From Actinomycetes bacterium (GTDB lineage: Bacteria > Actinomycetota > Acidimicrobiia > Acidimicrobiales > Palsa-688), in NCBI GenBank assembly GCA_021799445.1, contig JAJZAM010000011.1, positions 1 to 35,047 on the forward strand: DNA of 35,047 nt, written 5' to 3'. The notes beneath the pieces are model-generated. The model was not told where the DNA came from. It saw only the letters and a list, made by a program, of their open reading frames with translations, and did no database searches. Positions 15,546-23,200 of the stretch are shown in pieces. Each line of letters begins with the position of its first letter. Position 1 is the first letter of the stretch. The position numbers and the translations under genes were made by a program.

Positions 15546-16888
15546 CCACCACCCCGGTGACGTTTCGGAGATCGAAGACGGACGCGCCAGCAGTGGACGG
15601 CCTATCCATGCCGGGACAACGCCCGCTCACCGCACCGCCTAGCTTCCACGTGATGGCAAAGCCGACCGGCGCAATCTGCAACCTGGATTGCGCCTACTGC
15701 TTCTACCTGTCGAAAGAAACGCTGTACCCGGGGGACCGTTTCCGGATGAGCATCGAACTGATGGAGACCTACGTCAGACAGCTCATGGAGTCTCAAGCCG
15801 CTCCTGAAGTCACAGTTGCATGGCAGGGCGGCGAACCGACTCTCATGGGACTCTCCTTCTTTAGGCAAGTCGTGAAGGCCACCAAACGTCACCGCCGACC
15901 CGGCCAGCAGGTGACCCACACAATCCAGACGAACGCAACACTCCTCAACGAGGACTGGGCGTCGTTCCTAGCCGAAGAGAACTTCCTCGTCGGTGTGAGC
16001 ATCGACGGCCCCCCCGAGCTCCATGACGCCTACCGGGTCGACAAACACGGCCGGGAGACCTCGGCCAGAGTGATCGCGGGACTCGACCTCCTGCGCCAGC
16101 ACAATGTCGAATACAACGTCCTATGTTCCGTTCACGCGGCCAACGCCGACCACCCCATCGACGTGTACCGCTACCTGCGGGATGCTTGCGGGGCCAGTTT
16201 CATCCAGCTGATACCGATCGTGGAACGCTTGAGCAGCAACCGGGCGCCGGGCGCCGTCACCGACCGGTCAGTCACATCCGATGGCTGGGGCCGCTTTCTC
16301 TCCGCCGTTCTCGACGAGTGGCTCGTGCACGACGTCGGATCGGTCTTCGTCCAGACCTTCGACGCTTCCCTGGCGGCCTGGCTGGGCGTTCCACCCGGAC
16401 TGTGCGTGTTCTCCGAGACCTGCGGTGACGCTGTCGCCCTCGAGCACAACGGCGACGTCTACTCCTGCGACCATTTCGTCGAGCCCGAGCATCTTCTCGG
16501 CAACATCATGGATACCCACCTGCTCGAACTCGTCGCCTCCGAGAAACAACGCGCCTTTGGAGCAGCCAAAAGGGACCGCCTGCCGAAGTACTGCCGGGAC
16601 TGTGATGTGCGTTTCGTCTGCCAGGGAGAATGTCCCAAGAACCGATTCCTCGTGTCGCCGGACGGGGAACCCGGCCTCAACTACCTCTGCGAAGGATACA
16701 AGCAGTTCTTCCATCACGCCGACGGGCCCATGCGACTCATGGCACGACTGCTCCAAGCCGGCCGTCCAGCTGCCGACATCATGGCCATCTTCGCCCGAGC
16801 ACCGCGTAACAGCCCGTGCCCCTGCGGAAGCGGACTAAAAGCGAAGCGATGCCACGGCAGGGCCACAAGCGCACCAGCCACGCCGTAG
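15542..16888 (+). CDS. Anaerobic-type sulfatase-maturating enzyme (radical SAM/SPASM) with SEC-C tail
   Basis: A 448-residue radical SAM enzyme that oxidises the active-site Cys of sulfatases to formylglycine. The SAM cluster motif is CNLDCAYC (C46, C50, C53), GGEP lies at 96-99, and D274 in QTFDASLAAW fits the catalytic Asp of the family. The SPASM region is complete (C288, C294, then CDHF, YCRDCDVRFVCQGEC, and a final C383). Residues 424-439 add a SEC-C zinc motif (SPCPCGSGLKAKRCHG), common in this subfamily and possibly a protein-contact module. All three sulfatases here are Cys-type, which this enzyme can mature without oxygen. It is last in the arm, overlapping the ribokinase stop. Confidence 0.92.
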   Translation: MTTTPVTFRRSKTDAPAVDGLSMPGQRPLTAPPSFHVMAKPTGAICNLDCAYCFYLSKETLYPGDRFRMSIELMETYVRQLMESQAAPEVTVAWQGGEPTLMGLSFFRQVVKATKRHRRPGQQVTHTIQTNATLLNEDWASFLAEENFLVGVSIDGPPELHDAYRVDKHGRETSARVIAGLDLLRQHNVEYNVLCSVHAANADHPIDVYRYLRDACGASFIQLIPIVERLSSNRAPGAVTDRSVTSDGWGRFLSAVLDEWLVHDVGSVFVQTFDASLAAWLGVPPGLCVFSETCGDAVALEHNGDVYSCDHFVEPEHLLGNIMDTHLLELVASEKQRAFGAAKRDRLPKYCRDCDVRFVCQGECPKNRFLVSPDGEPGLNYLCEGYKQFFHHADGPMRLMARLLQAGRPAADIMAIFARAPRNSPCPCGSGLKAKRCHGRATSAPATP

Positions 16889-17204
16889 GCCACCCCGTGA
16901 TGACGCAACCGCGTTCTCCAACGAAACCGCGACGATCGAGTTAGTCCGGCACCAGCCGAACCTACAGCCCCGACGCCGTCACCACCTACCGGGCGGACCC
17001 CGACACATGCACCTGCCTCGCCAGACTCGCAGCGCTACCCCATCCGCCGCCTGACCTGACCACCACAAACAACAACCCCTCACCTCGCCAAGCCTCACAC
17101 CGCCCGGACAGACAGAACCCACAGCGACGACAGCACCTGACCCCAGTCAGAAACCCCCACCTGATCTGCCCTCTAAGCCCGCTACCGTCAGGTCCCGCGA
17201 CAGG

Positions 17205-17228
17205 CCGTTACAAAAACCGTTACAAAAA
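17205..17228 (+). repeat. Tandem 12-base GTTACAAAA repeat
   Basis: CCGTTACAAAAA is followed directly by a second copy. It lies 65 bases to one side of the tRNA fragment, and a related pair lies 95-150 bases to the other side, a layout like arm-type integrase sites around a core. Confidence 0.55.
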
Positions 17229-17292
17229 CAGCCGGCACCCCACCCTAGCGGCGCCCAAGACCCTCGGACACCCCTCCTGACCTGGGTTTTCT

Positions 17293-17337
17293 TGGTGCGC
17301 TCGGAGGGACTCGAACCCCCAACCTTCTGATCCGTAG
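17293..17337 (-). other. tRNA-Arg(ACG) 3' half, probable att-site remnant
   Basis: On the minus strand this reads as tRNA positions 32-76: anticodon loop CTACGGA (anticodon ACG), the 3' anticodon stem TCAGA, T arm GGGGG-TTCGAGT-CCCTC, acceptor strand CGAGCGC, discriminator A and encoded CCA. Upstream sequence cannot form the D arm, the 5' anticodon stem or the acceptor partner, so it is not a working tRNA. Integrative elements inserting at tRNA 3' ends leave exactly such fragments at one border. Confidence 0.75.
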
Positions 17338-17431
17338 GAGGATACCCCAATCCCAACCAGTCCCCCCACCACCCGCGACGTATGATGTAACTTAATGAAA
17401 CGGGCTGTAATACTTCTAAGGTTTGTCGCTA

Positions 17432-17490
17432 CAGGTTCTCCCCGTCCCAGCCAGTCTTGCAACACCCGTTACAAAACCTGTTACAAATCC
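17432..17490 (+). repeat. Direct repeat copy B, right flank of the sulfatase cluster
   Basis: Matches 2522-2580 in the same orientation, with the shared core CCCGTTACAAAACC and the blocks AGGTT, CCAGTC. It ends in a second, variant GTTACAAA. Confidence 0.6.
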
Positions 17491-17957
17491 ACCACCCCCA
17501 ACACCCCGGGCAGTCCGACCAGTGAACACCCTGTCACGAAGCCGCGCGGCCAAAGCCGTTAGGGCCACTCTGCATGGCACAGTCGCGCCGGTCGCCTCGT
17601 CCCGTAGCAGGAACGTGCTGCCAGAACGGCCCGGCTCAGCATTGGAGCGGTCGGGGGACGGCCCGTTTACCCAGCCCGCCAGGAATCCGAGTGACGGGAC
17701 ACCATCGGCACCAGAGGTTCGGATCGGCAAAGCTCTCGTGCGCCGAGCGACGAAGTGGCTCCCCGGAAACAGCCAGCGACTACAGAACGATCCCACCTGC
17801 GTCGACAGCAGACGGGCTGAGCCGACCGAGCAAAGACGCCCTGAGAGATCACGCTCCATATCGGATGTTCGGGCCTCGCCGGGCCCCAGCTCGGTAAAGC
17901 CTGGGGCTGTCCGAGCCGAAGGTGTACGGGTACTACAATTGTGCGGGACACCTTGTC

Positions 17958-17986
17958 TTGACGGTCGAGTGGAGAGTAACTGATAC
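17958..17986 (+). promoter_or_regulatory. Predicted promoter of the SDH-peptidase pair
   Basis: TTGACG (17958-17963), 17 bases, TGATAC (17981-17986), about 36 bases before the GTG at 18023. The surrounding AT-rich stretch (GATACTAGATATTTG) stands out from the GC-rich flanks. Confidence 0.5.
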
Positions 17987-18022
17987 TAGATATTTGTCGT
18001 CAGAAAGGGCGGTGAGCCTACC

Positions 18023-18256
18023 GTGACTGTCACGGGTAACGAGGTTAGCTACGAGCAGGAGGAACAGACTCCGGAGCGTTGGGCGGTTGTGCCGAAAGTT
18101 GGGGATCCGTTGGCCGAGGCTGCCGCCCTGTACGATCGCTACGTGGCCTTGACCCGGGTGGCTGAGGCTTCCATGCTGGTGCTGCAACAGGAGGCGCCGA
18201 CCGACTGGCAGGTCGGCGCTCCGATGCACTTGGTGATCACCGAGCATTCTGGCTAG
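18023..18256 (+). CDS. Small acidic protein, partner of the following peptidase (unknown family)
   Basis: A 77-residue acidic protein starting at GTG, with GGTGAG 6 bases upstream. Residues 25-55 form a probable amphipathic helix (DPLAEAAALYDRYVALTRVAEASMLVLQQE); the rest is polar. I do not recognise a family. It sits behind a good promoter and 17 bases before the SDH-type peptidase, so the two are probably cotranscribed and this may be an adaptor or regulator of the peptidase. No signal peptide or membrane segment is present. Confidence 0.65.
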   Translation: MTVTGNEVSYEQEEQTPERWAVVPKVGDPLAEAAALYDRYVALTRVAEASMLVLQQEAPTDWQVGAPMHLVITEHSG

Positions 18257-18273
18257 CGGGGCGAGACCGACAG

Positions 18274-19476
18274 TTGGCGGCCTGGGACGAGCTACTCCGC
18301 GAGTTCAACGCGACCCCTGCCCACCTCCGCGCGAACTGGCTAAACGACAAGCTCACGGCGACACTGGCGGATCTAGCGCAAATACGTAACGATCGGAACG
18401 TGGTCGTATACGCGTCGGCTTTCCTTCAGAAGCCGCAGGCCCCGAGCAACTTCGTTTCCATTACGATGGAGGACGTGAACGGCTTCATGTCCGTGATCCA
18501 CGGCATGGACTTCGACAAGCCGCTAACCATCGTGCTCCATACGCCCGGCGGCGCCACCAACGCGACCGAGACCATTGTGGAGTACCTGCGGACGAAGTTC
18601 GACGACATCGAGGTCATCGTGCCGCTCTACGCCATGTCCGGCGGGACAATGATCAGCCTGGCCGCGAACAGACTCGTAATGGGCCGACAGAGCCAGTTAG
18701 GCCCAATCGACCCGCAGCTACCGATGGGCGGTCGGTTCATCAGCGCCAGGGCCGTACAGGAGCAGTTCGAGACCGCCCGCAACGAGATCTTGAACGATGT
18801 AACGATGGCGCACGTGTGGGCGCCGATCCTGTCGTCGCTCGGCCCGTCGCTGCTTGTGGAAGCGACGAACGCCCTCGCCTATTCGGAGAACATGGTGTGC
18901 GAGTGGCTGGCAAAGTACATGCTTGCAGGGAAGCCGAAGGCGGTAGCTCAGGCGACGGCGAGCCACTTTAACAACGCGACTCATCACAAGAGTCATGGCC
19001 GGCGGATCGACCGGGCTGATGCTCGCGCCAACAACGTCGTCGTGGAGGACATGGAAGGCCCCGGCCGCCAGCAGCTCCAGGAGACGGTGCTGACCCTCTA
19101 CCACCTGCTCACTATCACCTTTGAGCAATCCCCAGCCGCCAAGGTAATTATGCGGGATGGGCAGCATCAGTGGGTAAAGAATTGGTTGCCGCCGGAGCTT
19201 CAGCAGATGCTGCTCAGGCAGCAAATGGGCGATCCTGCGGTGCCGACTTTCATCCCTGGTTCGCCGGGCGGGGCGGGCGGTCCAGGAGCCCCAAGCGGAC
19301 CGGGAGGTCCGGTGTTCGTCCCCGACGGGCCCGGTGGGCCGCGCTTCACGCCGGGTACTCCTCCAACGGCTGATCCCGCCGCACCAGTACAGCCTGCGCC
19401 TCACCCGACCACCCCGGCCGGCCAGCCAGACCCGCCGGCGGAGCCCCAAGCGCGGATGCACCAAAAGGCTGAGTAA
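18274..19476 (+). CDS. SDH-family ClpP-fold serine peptidase (serine dehydrogenase proteinase-like)
   Basis: A 400-residue protein with a ClpP/crotonase-like core. The motifs are typical of the SDH_sah/SppA-like group: IVLHTPGGATNATETIVEYL, then VPLYAMSGGTMISLAANRLVMG with the likely nucleophile Ser in AMSGGT, then SQLGPIDPQLP. Residues about 325-395 are a low-complexity Gly/Pro tail (PGGAGGPGAPSGPGGP and similar), unusual for the family and possibly a flexible tether. There is no signal peptide and no clear membrane span. The start is TTG at 18274, with AGCGGGG upstream; no ATG or GTG is close by. The biological role of such solitary cytoplasmic members is poorly known; location beside an att-like site leaves a defence or quality-control role open. 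Confidence 0.82.
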   Translation: MAAWDELLREFNATPAHLRANWLNDKLTATLADLAQIRNDRNVVVYASAFLQKPQAPSNFVSITMEDVNGFMSVIHGMDFDKPLTIVLHTPGGATNATETIVEYLRTKFDDIEVIVPLYAMSGGTMISLAANRLVMGRQSQLGPIDPQLPMGGRFISARAVQEQFETARNEILNDVTMAHVWAPILSSLGPSLLVEATNALAYSENMVCEWLAKYMLAGKPKAVAQATASHFNNATHHKSHGRRIDRADARANNVVVEDMEGPGRQQLQETVLTLYHLLTITFEQSPAAKVIMRDGQHQWVKNWLPPELQQMLLRQQMGDPAVPTFIPGSPGGAGGPGAPSGPGGPVFVPDGPGGPRFTPGTPPTADPAAPVQPAPHPTTPAGQPDPPAEPQARMHQKAE

Positions 19477-19498
19477 AGGCATTTCTGACGACTCCAAG

Positions 19499-19549
19499 CT
19501 GACGTTCCGCACTTCTCGATGACGAAATAGCCCCCCATCGGTCCAGGTC
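19499..19549 (-). repeat. 51-base IS1634-type terminus, solo copy (inverted relative to 27795-27845)
   Basis: It is the reverse complement of 27795-27845 with 50 of 51 bases matching by eye (only T versus C in the CATCGG-CCAGG part). It contains CTGACGTTCCGCACTTC, which looks like an IS end. Here no transposase sequence is attached. Confidence 0.7.
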
Positions 19550-19563
19550 AGCAGGCTGAGAGG

Positions 19564-19758
19564 CTATCGACGCCCGGATCGCGCCCGTCGAAGAAGGATC
19601 TCGCCCGCCGACTCCGACACCTGCTCCATCTCGGCGACGATCCGCTCAAGGCGGCGGCGGTTGTCGATCCACTCCCGGCAGAGCTTGGCCTCGTGCTCGT
19701 CGAGGCGGCGGCTCTCGGTTCTGCCCTCTGCGCGAGGCCGGCTCGAGTGGCACCCGTC
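19564..19758 (-). CDS. Possible small charged helical protein downstream of the aquaporin remnant
   Basis: One minus-strand frame encodes a strongly charged helical segment (TESRRLDEHEAKLCREWIDN, then RRRLERIVAEMEQVSESAG) ending at 19564. The composition looks coding, and the length fits a coiled-coil peptide of 50-60 residues. No start codon with a ribosome site is obvious in that frame; upstream the frame runs into the aquaporin end. A second frame opens at an ATG overlapping the aquaporin stop but reads as low-complexity Ser/Ala/Arg. Frame damage in this spot is possible. I cannot name a function. Confidence 0.3.
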   Translation of the reverse strand, partial: DGCHSSRPRAEGRTESRRLDEHEAKLCREWIDNRRRLERIVAEMEQVSESAGEILLRRARSGRR

Positions 19759-20575
19759 ATCGATCCCCGTCGACGACGCGCGGCTCGCGGGGGTGACGGC
19801 GGGCGGGGAGGTCGCTGGCGTGCACCGACGGATAGCTGGCATCGTGGAACAGCTTGGCGGTGAGGGTAAGCCTCTCTCCGGCGCCGACCGCAAAGACGGC
19901 GGCTGCAGCCACGCTACCGGCGAACGGACCGACCACGTAGGACCAGAAAGAGGGGAAGTAGGCGCTCACCACGTCCGGGCCGAAGGTGCGCGACGGGTTC
20001 ATGCTGGCTCCGGTGTAGGGCGCCCCCGCCCATATGAGACCAGCCAGGACACCGGTACCACTGCCGGGATCCAGCGGGCGGTGCGCGGTGAGGACACCAT
20101 GGCGAACACGGTGAGCAGCAGCCCACAGGTCAGTGCAGCCTCGATGCCCGCCACATCCCACCCCGACAGGCCCGCTGCCGGCTGGGTGCGGGCCGTGTCG
20201 ACCGTAGCGGCCCATCCGTTCCACACCCGGGCGAAGGCAAAGGCAGCCAGCAGCGCCCCAGTAGTCTGCGCCAGGGCGAAGCCGATCGAGTCCCGTAGGC
20301 TCGTGTGCCCGCGGAGGAAGAAGCCGAAGGTCACCGCTGGATTGAGGTGGGCGCCGCTGCGCCGACCGACCGGCGAGGTCGCCACCACCGCCGCCAGCGG
20401 CCCGAAGCAGGCGCCGATGACCACCAGACGAAGCCCGCTCGGCAGAGCCGAGTGCAGAGGCGACCGGCTGCTCTCGAAAGCGGCCACCGCCCCGAACCCG
20501 ACGAACAGCTGGAACGCGGTTCCGACGAGCTCGCACCCCCAGTCGAGGGGATGCCAACCCGGGGATCTCTCCTTT
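19757..20575 (-). pseudogene. Aquaporin (MIP family) broken by a frameshift
   Basis: The first half lies in one frame (CELVGTAFQLFVGFGAVAA, then SGAHLNPAVTFGFFL with the first NPA box, then GIEAALTCGLLLTVFAMV). The second half lies in another frame (GVLAGLIWAGAPYTGASMNP, then RTFGPDVVSAYFPSFW), where the second box is NPS. The switch falls at about 20048-20066. Together they make a normal six-helix channel of around 265 residues for water or small solutes. The start is also unclear: AAAGGAG precedes a TTG at 20557 that is in the frame of the second half. One indel would restore the gene, so sequencing error remains possible. Confidence 0.75.
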
Positions 20576-20706
20576 GGTGCCGGTCGTTCGTCTGCCCTAC
20601 CCGTCAGGGTCGGGCTCGGATGCCCGACGGCGCCGTCTCGGAGGTGGGATGCCACCCCCCGTAAGTACCCGCTCGGCACTCGACCCAACGGGGGTGTCGC
20701 TGGCCT

Positions 20707-20740
20707 GGACAGGGCCGCCCGCGGTCGGGCGGCCCTGTCC
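20707..20740. terminator. 15-bp perfect GC-rich hairpin between divergent genes
   Basis: GGACAGGGCCGCCCG and CGGGCGGCCCTGTCC pair perfectly around CGGT. Only TTCAT follows on the plus strand, so there is no proper T-run. It lies upstream of both the methyltransferase (plus) and the aquaporin (minus); it could be a weak terminator, an attenuator in the methyltransferase leader, or an operator. Confidence 0.45.
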
Positions 20741-20760
20741 TTCATGGGCGGGGTGCGGAC

Positions 20761-21405
20761 GTGACTGCCAGGGCAGCTGCCCGGTTGGCCCGCGAGTCGA
20801 GGAACTGGCTTGCCCCGTTCCTGGACGCACTGTCCATAGCCGGCCCCCGTATCCTCGAGCTGGGAAGCGGCGAGCACTACGCCGACTCTGCGGTCCTCTC
20901 CGAGCGGGGCTTCACGCTGCTGGCCTGTGATCGCCGGCCGGCCCACACTACGAGCCTGTCGGTGCACGCCTTCGCAGCGGACATATCCAGACCTCTTCCG
21001 GTCAGGACGGCTGCTGTCGACACCGTCCTCGCGTCCCTGTCACTGCACTATTTCACCTGGGCCACGACGGTGGAGATCTTCGCGGAGATCCACCGGGTCC
21101 TGCGACCGGGCGGGGCGCTGCTGTTCCGGGTGAACGCCGCAGACGATCTGAACTACGGAGCGGGGATCGGAGACGAGATCGAGCCCGGCTACTTCCGCAG
21201 CGACGGCAGATACGGTGCGCCGTGCAAGCGCTTCTTCACCGAGGACACAGTCCGGGCCGCTCTCACGGACCTTTTCGAGGTGTCCCACCTCGAACACCGC
21301 AGCAGCGACCGCTACGGGGCAACCAAGCAGGTCTGGGAGTGCCTCGCCCACGCGACCTCGGCTACACGCGGCCCCGGCTGGTCATCCAACCGGAAGCCGG
21401 CCTGA
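20761..21405 (+). CDS. Class I SAM-dependent methyltransferase (Methyltransf_11-like)
   Basis: A 214-residue enzyme. Motif I is ILELGSGEHYADS, the acidic SAM-ribose contact is in LLACDRRP, and the later core motifs are VDTVLASLSLHYFTW and VLRPGGALLFRVN. The substrate cannot be read. The start is the GTG at 20761, 20 bases after the strong hairpin. It is convergent with the membrane protein whose stop is at 21411, leaving 5 bases between them. Confidence 0.82.
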   Translation: MTARAAARLARESRNWLAPFLDALSIAGPRILELGSGEHYADSAVLSERGFTLLACDRRPAHTTSLSVHAFAADISRPLPVRTAAVDTVLASLSLHYFTWATTVEIFAEIHRVLRPGGALLFRVNAADDLNYGAGIGDEIEPGYFRSDGRYGAPCKRFFTEDTVRAALTDLFEVSHLEHRSSDRYGATKQVWECLAHATSATRGPGWSSNRKPA

Positions 21406-21410
21406 CCGGT

Positions 21411-21902
21411 TCAGCGGAGGATCTCGACGAGGAGTACCCATGCATCCGCGACTCCCGAGATGAAGCAGAGCAGCGTGGCGACCATCTCGTACCAGAACCC
21501 TGCGCTGCTTCCCGCTGCGAGCAACGCCCCGGCCACCACCGCCACCACCGCCGGAGCGAGAGCAGCCGAGGCACGGGTGGCGAACTCGAACACCGGCCGC
21601 CCCTCAGCGACCCGGCGTCCTGAGTACAGGATGCGGCCGATCATCGCTACCAGTACAGCCGCAGCACCGAGGAACTCTCCGCCCAGTGCGTGCCGGCTGG
21701 CCTGAGGAGTGGCACCCACGAGACCGATGATGACCGGGAAGAGGAGCAGCAGAATGGCCTCCCCCGCCCGTCCGGCCAGACCGGGGAGGGAGAGGATCTG
21801 CTTCAAGTTGATCGACAGCGCCACGAACACCAGGCCGGTCAACGCCGCGCCCACCCCAGCCTCGGTAGCGAAGAAGGTCTGCCAGTCCATAGGGAGAGTC
21901 AT
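21411..21902 (-). CDS. Small integral membrane protein of unknown function
   Basis: 163 residues from the ATG at 21902. Hydrophobic segments occur around residues 12-30 (EAGVGAALTGLVFVALSINL), 45-65 (AILLLLFPVIIGLVGA), 75-95, 112-132 and 137-160. The N-terminal block DWQTFFATEAGVGAALTGLV and the sequence after it recur in many uncharacterised actinobacterial membrane proteins. A longer frame to 22076 has no ribosome site and reads as noise. No ribosome site precedes 21902 either, so the transcript may be leaderless; an AT-rich palindrome lies just upstream. Confidence 0.7.
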   Translation of the reverse strand: MTLPMDWQTFFATEAGVGAALTGLVFVALSINLKQILSLPGLAGRAGEAILLLLFPVIIGLVGATPQASRHALGGEFLGAAAVLVAMIGRILYSGRRVAEGRPVFEFATRASAALAPAVVAVVAGALLAAGSSAGFWYEMVATLLCFISGVADAWVLLVEILR

Positions 21903-21905
21903 TGT

Positions 21906-21920
21906 GTCATAAATTATGAC
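21906..21920. promoter_or_regulatory. 15-bp AT-rich palindrome at the membrane-protein start
   Basis: GTCATAA, A, TTATGAC: a perfect 7-bp inverted repeat 3 bases upstream of the ATG at 21902. In this GC-rich setting it stands out and could be an operator or contain the -10 of a leaderless transcript. Confidence 0.45.
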
Positions 21921-22093
21921 GCCAAGAGACGGGTGACGCCGGTGCCGAGCTGCCCCTACTTCTCGTAATCCGGCTTCGTTCCATACCGGCGTGCCGGCGG
22001 AGACGGAGCGGTCCGCCAAGGCAATCGACCGATCCTGACCAGCCGGCGACCTGGCGTGAGCGGCTCGGGGGCACATACGCGAGGATGTGCGAC

Positions 22094-22927
22094 ATGACGA
22101 TCACGGTCGAGCCGGTCTCGGGCACGGTGGGGGCGGAAGTCCGGGGCGTGGACCTGTCGGCGCCCCTCGACGAGGCGACGGTGGCCGAGATCCGCCGGGC
22201 GTTCCTGGATCACCACGTGGTGTTCTTCCGCGACCAGGACCTGAGCCCGGAGGCGCAGATACGCTTCGGCCGCTGCTTCGGCGAGCTCGACACCCACCCG
22301 TTCGTTGGGGGGATGGACGAACATCCCGAGGTGATCGAGATCGTCACCGAGCCGGACGACTCGTTCAACTTCGGAGGCGGCTGGCACACCGATGTCACCT
22401 TCCTGGAGGAGCCCGACCTGGGCTCCATCCTCTACGCCGTGGACGTCCCCCGGTACGGAGGCGACACCCTCTTCGCCGACCAGCACGCCGCCTACGACGC
22501 GCTGTCCGACACGATGAAGGGCCTCCTCGAGGGGCTGGTGGCCAAGCACTCGGCCGGCCCCCAGTACGCCGAGGGCGGCTACTCGACCCGGTCCAGGTCA
22601 ATGAGGATGAAGCCGGCGGACGATGTCGGGCGGGTCGTACGCCACCCGCTCGTCCGCACCCACCCGGAGACGGGAAGGAAGGCGCTGTATGTGAACCGGG
22701 GTTTCACCATCGGTATCGATGGGATGCGGGCGGAGGAGTCGGCGGCGCTGCTCGGCTTTCTCTTCGAGCACGCCGTGAGGGAGAGGTTCACCTGCCGCTT
22801 CCGGTGGTCGCCGGGATCGGTAGCCATGTGGGACAACCGCAGCGTCCAGCACTACGCGCTCTACGACTACCGCGGCCAGCGGCGCCACATGCGACGCATC
22901 ACCATCAGGGGAGACCGGCCCCGCTGA
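22094..22927 (+). CDS. TauD/TfdA-family Fe(II)/2-oxoglutarate dioxygenase
   Basis: A 277-residue oxygenase. The iron-binding facial triad is H98 and D100 (GWHTDVTF) with the distal H253 (VQHYAL); an Arg for 2-oxoglutarate follows in the MRRITIRG block. The family oxidises taurine, alkyl sulfates, 2,4-D and similar acids; the conserved opening ([19 protein letters not shown]) is typical of it. I place the start at the ATG at 22094, 9 bases after GAGG, rather than 22085. It is divergent from the membrane protein and stands alone. Alkylsulfatase-type activity would fit the sulfur theme, but it is more than 5 kb from the sulfatase cluster, so a link is speculative. Confidence 0.88.
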   Translation: MTITVEPVSGTVGAEVRGVDLSAPLDEATVAEIRRAFLDHHVVFFRDQDLSPEAQIRFGRCFGELDTHPFVGGMDEHPEVIEIVTEPDDSFNFGGGWHTDVTFLEEPDLGSILYAVDVPRYGGDTLFADQHAAYDALSDTMKGLLEGLVAKHSAGPQYAEGGYSTRSRSMRMKPADDVGRVVRHPLVRTHPETGRKALYVNRGFTIGIDGMRAEESAALLGFLFEHAVRERFTCRFRWSPGSVAMWDNRSVQHYALYDYRGQRRHMRRITIRGDRPR

Positions 22928-23200
22928 GGCCCCCACGAGCCGCAGGCGGGCGCGCTGGTCTACGAGCTCTGCCCACCTGCGCCCCCGCCGCCCCCACTGG
23001 GAGATCACGGAGAGTGACGGCGAGGCCGCCCGGTCGACGCCTCACCGGCGGACCGAGCCTGCAACGCGCCCGGACGGAAGGACGGTGACGCCTCGACGCC
23101 CCCAGACCTGCGGTGCTGACGGTACAAGTACGCCGAACGGGGGAAGGAGTGGTTCATCGAACCGCCCCACACCGCCGTTGGTGAGTCAACCGACGAAGCC

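Larger units (their letters stand above)
16889..17957. other. About 1.07 kb without a supportable gene; attachment-site-like region
   Basis: Frames on both strands are low-complexity or shadows of each other and have no family resemblance. The stretch contains the GTTACAAAA repeat pairs (17205-17228 and 17432-17490) and the tRNA-Arg 3' fragment (17293-17337). No integrase gene or recognisable remnant of one is visible. Confidence 0.5.

Noticed and set aside
17293-17337. A functional tRNA gene
   Set aside because: Only the 3' half from the anticodon loop onward is present; no 5' acceptor strand, D arm or 5' anticodon stem can be formed upstream.
17416-17983. Overlapping long frames on both strands after the tRNA fragment
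   Set aside because: Neither shows a recognisable domain or a good ribosome site, and both run through the repeat region.
22094-22927. TauD-type dioxygenase as part of the sulfatase pathway
   Set aside because: More than 5 kb away, across the attachment-like region, with no shared operator seen; the sulfur link is only by family name.
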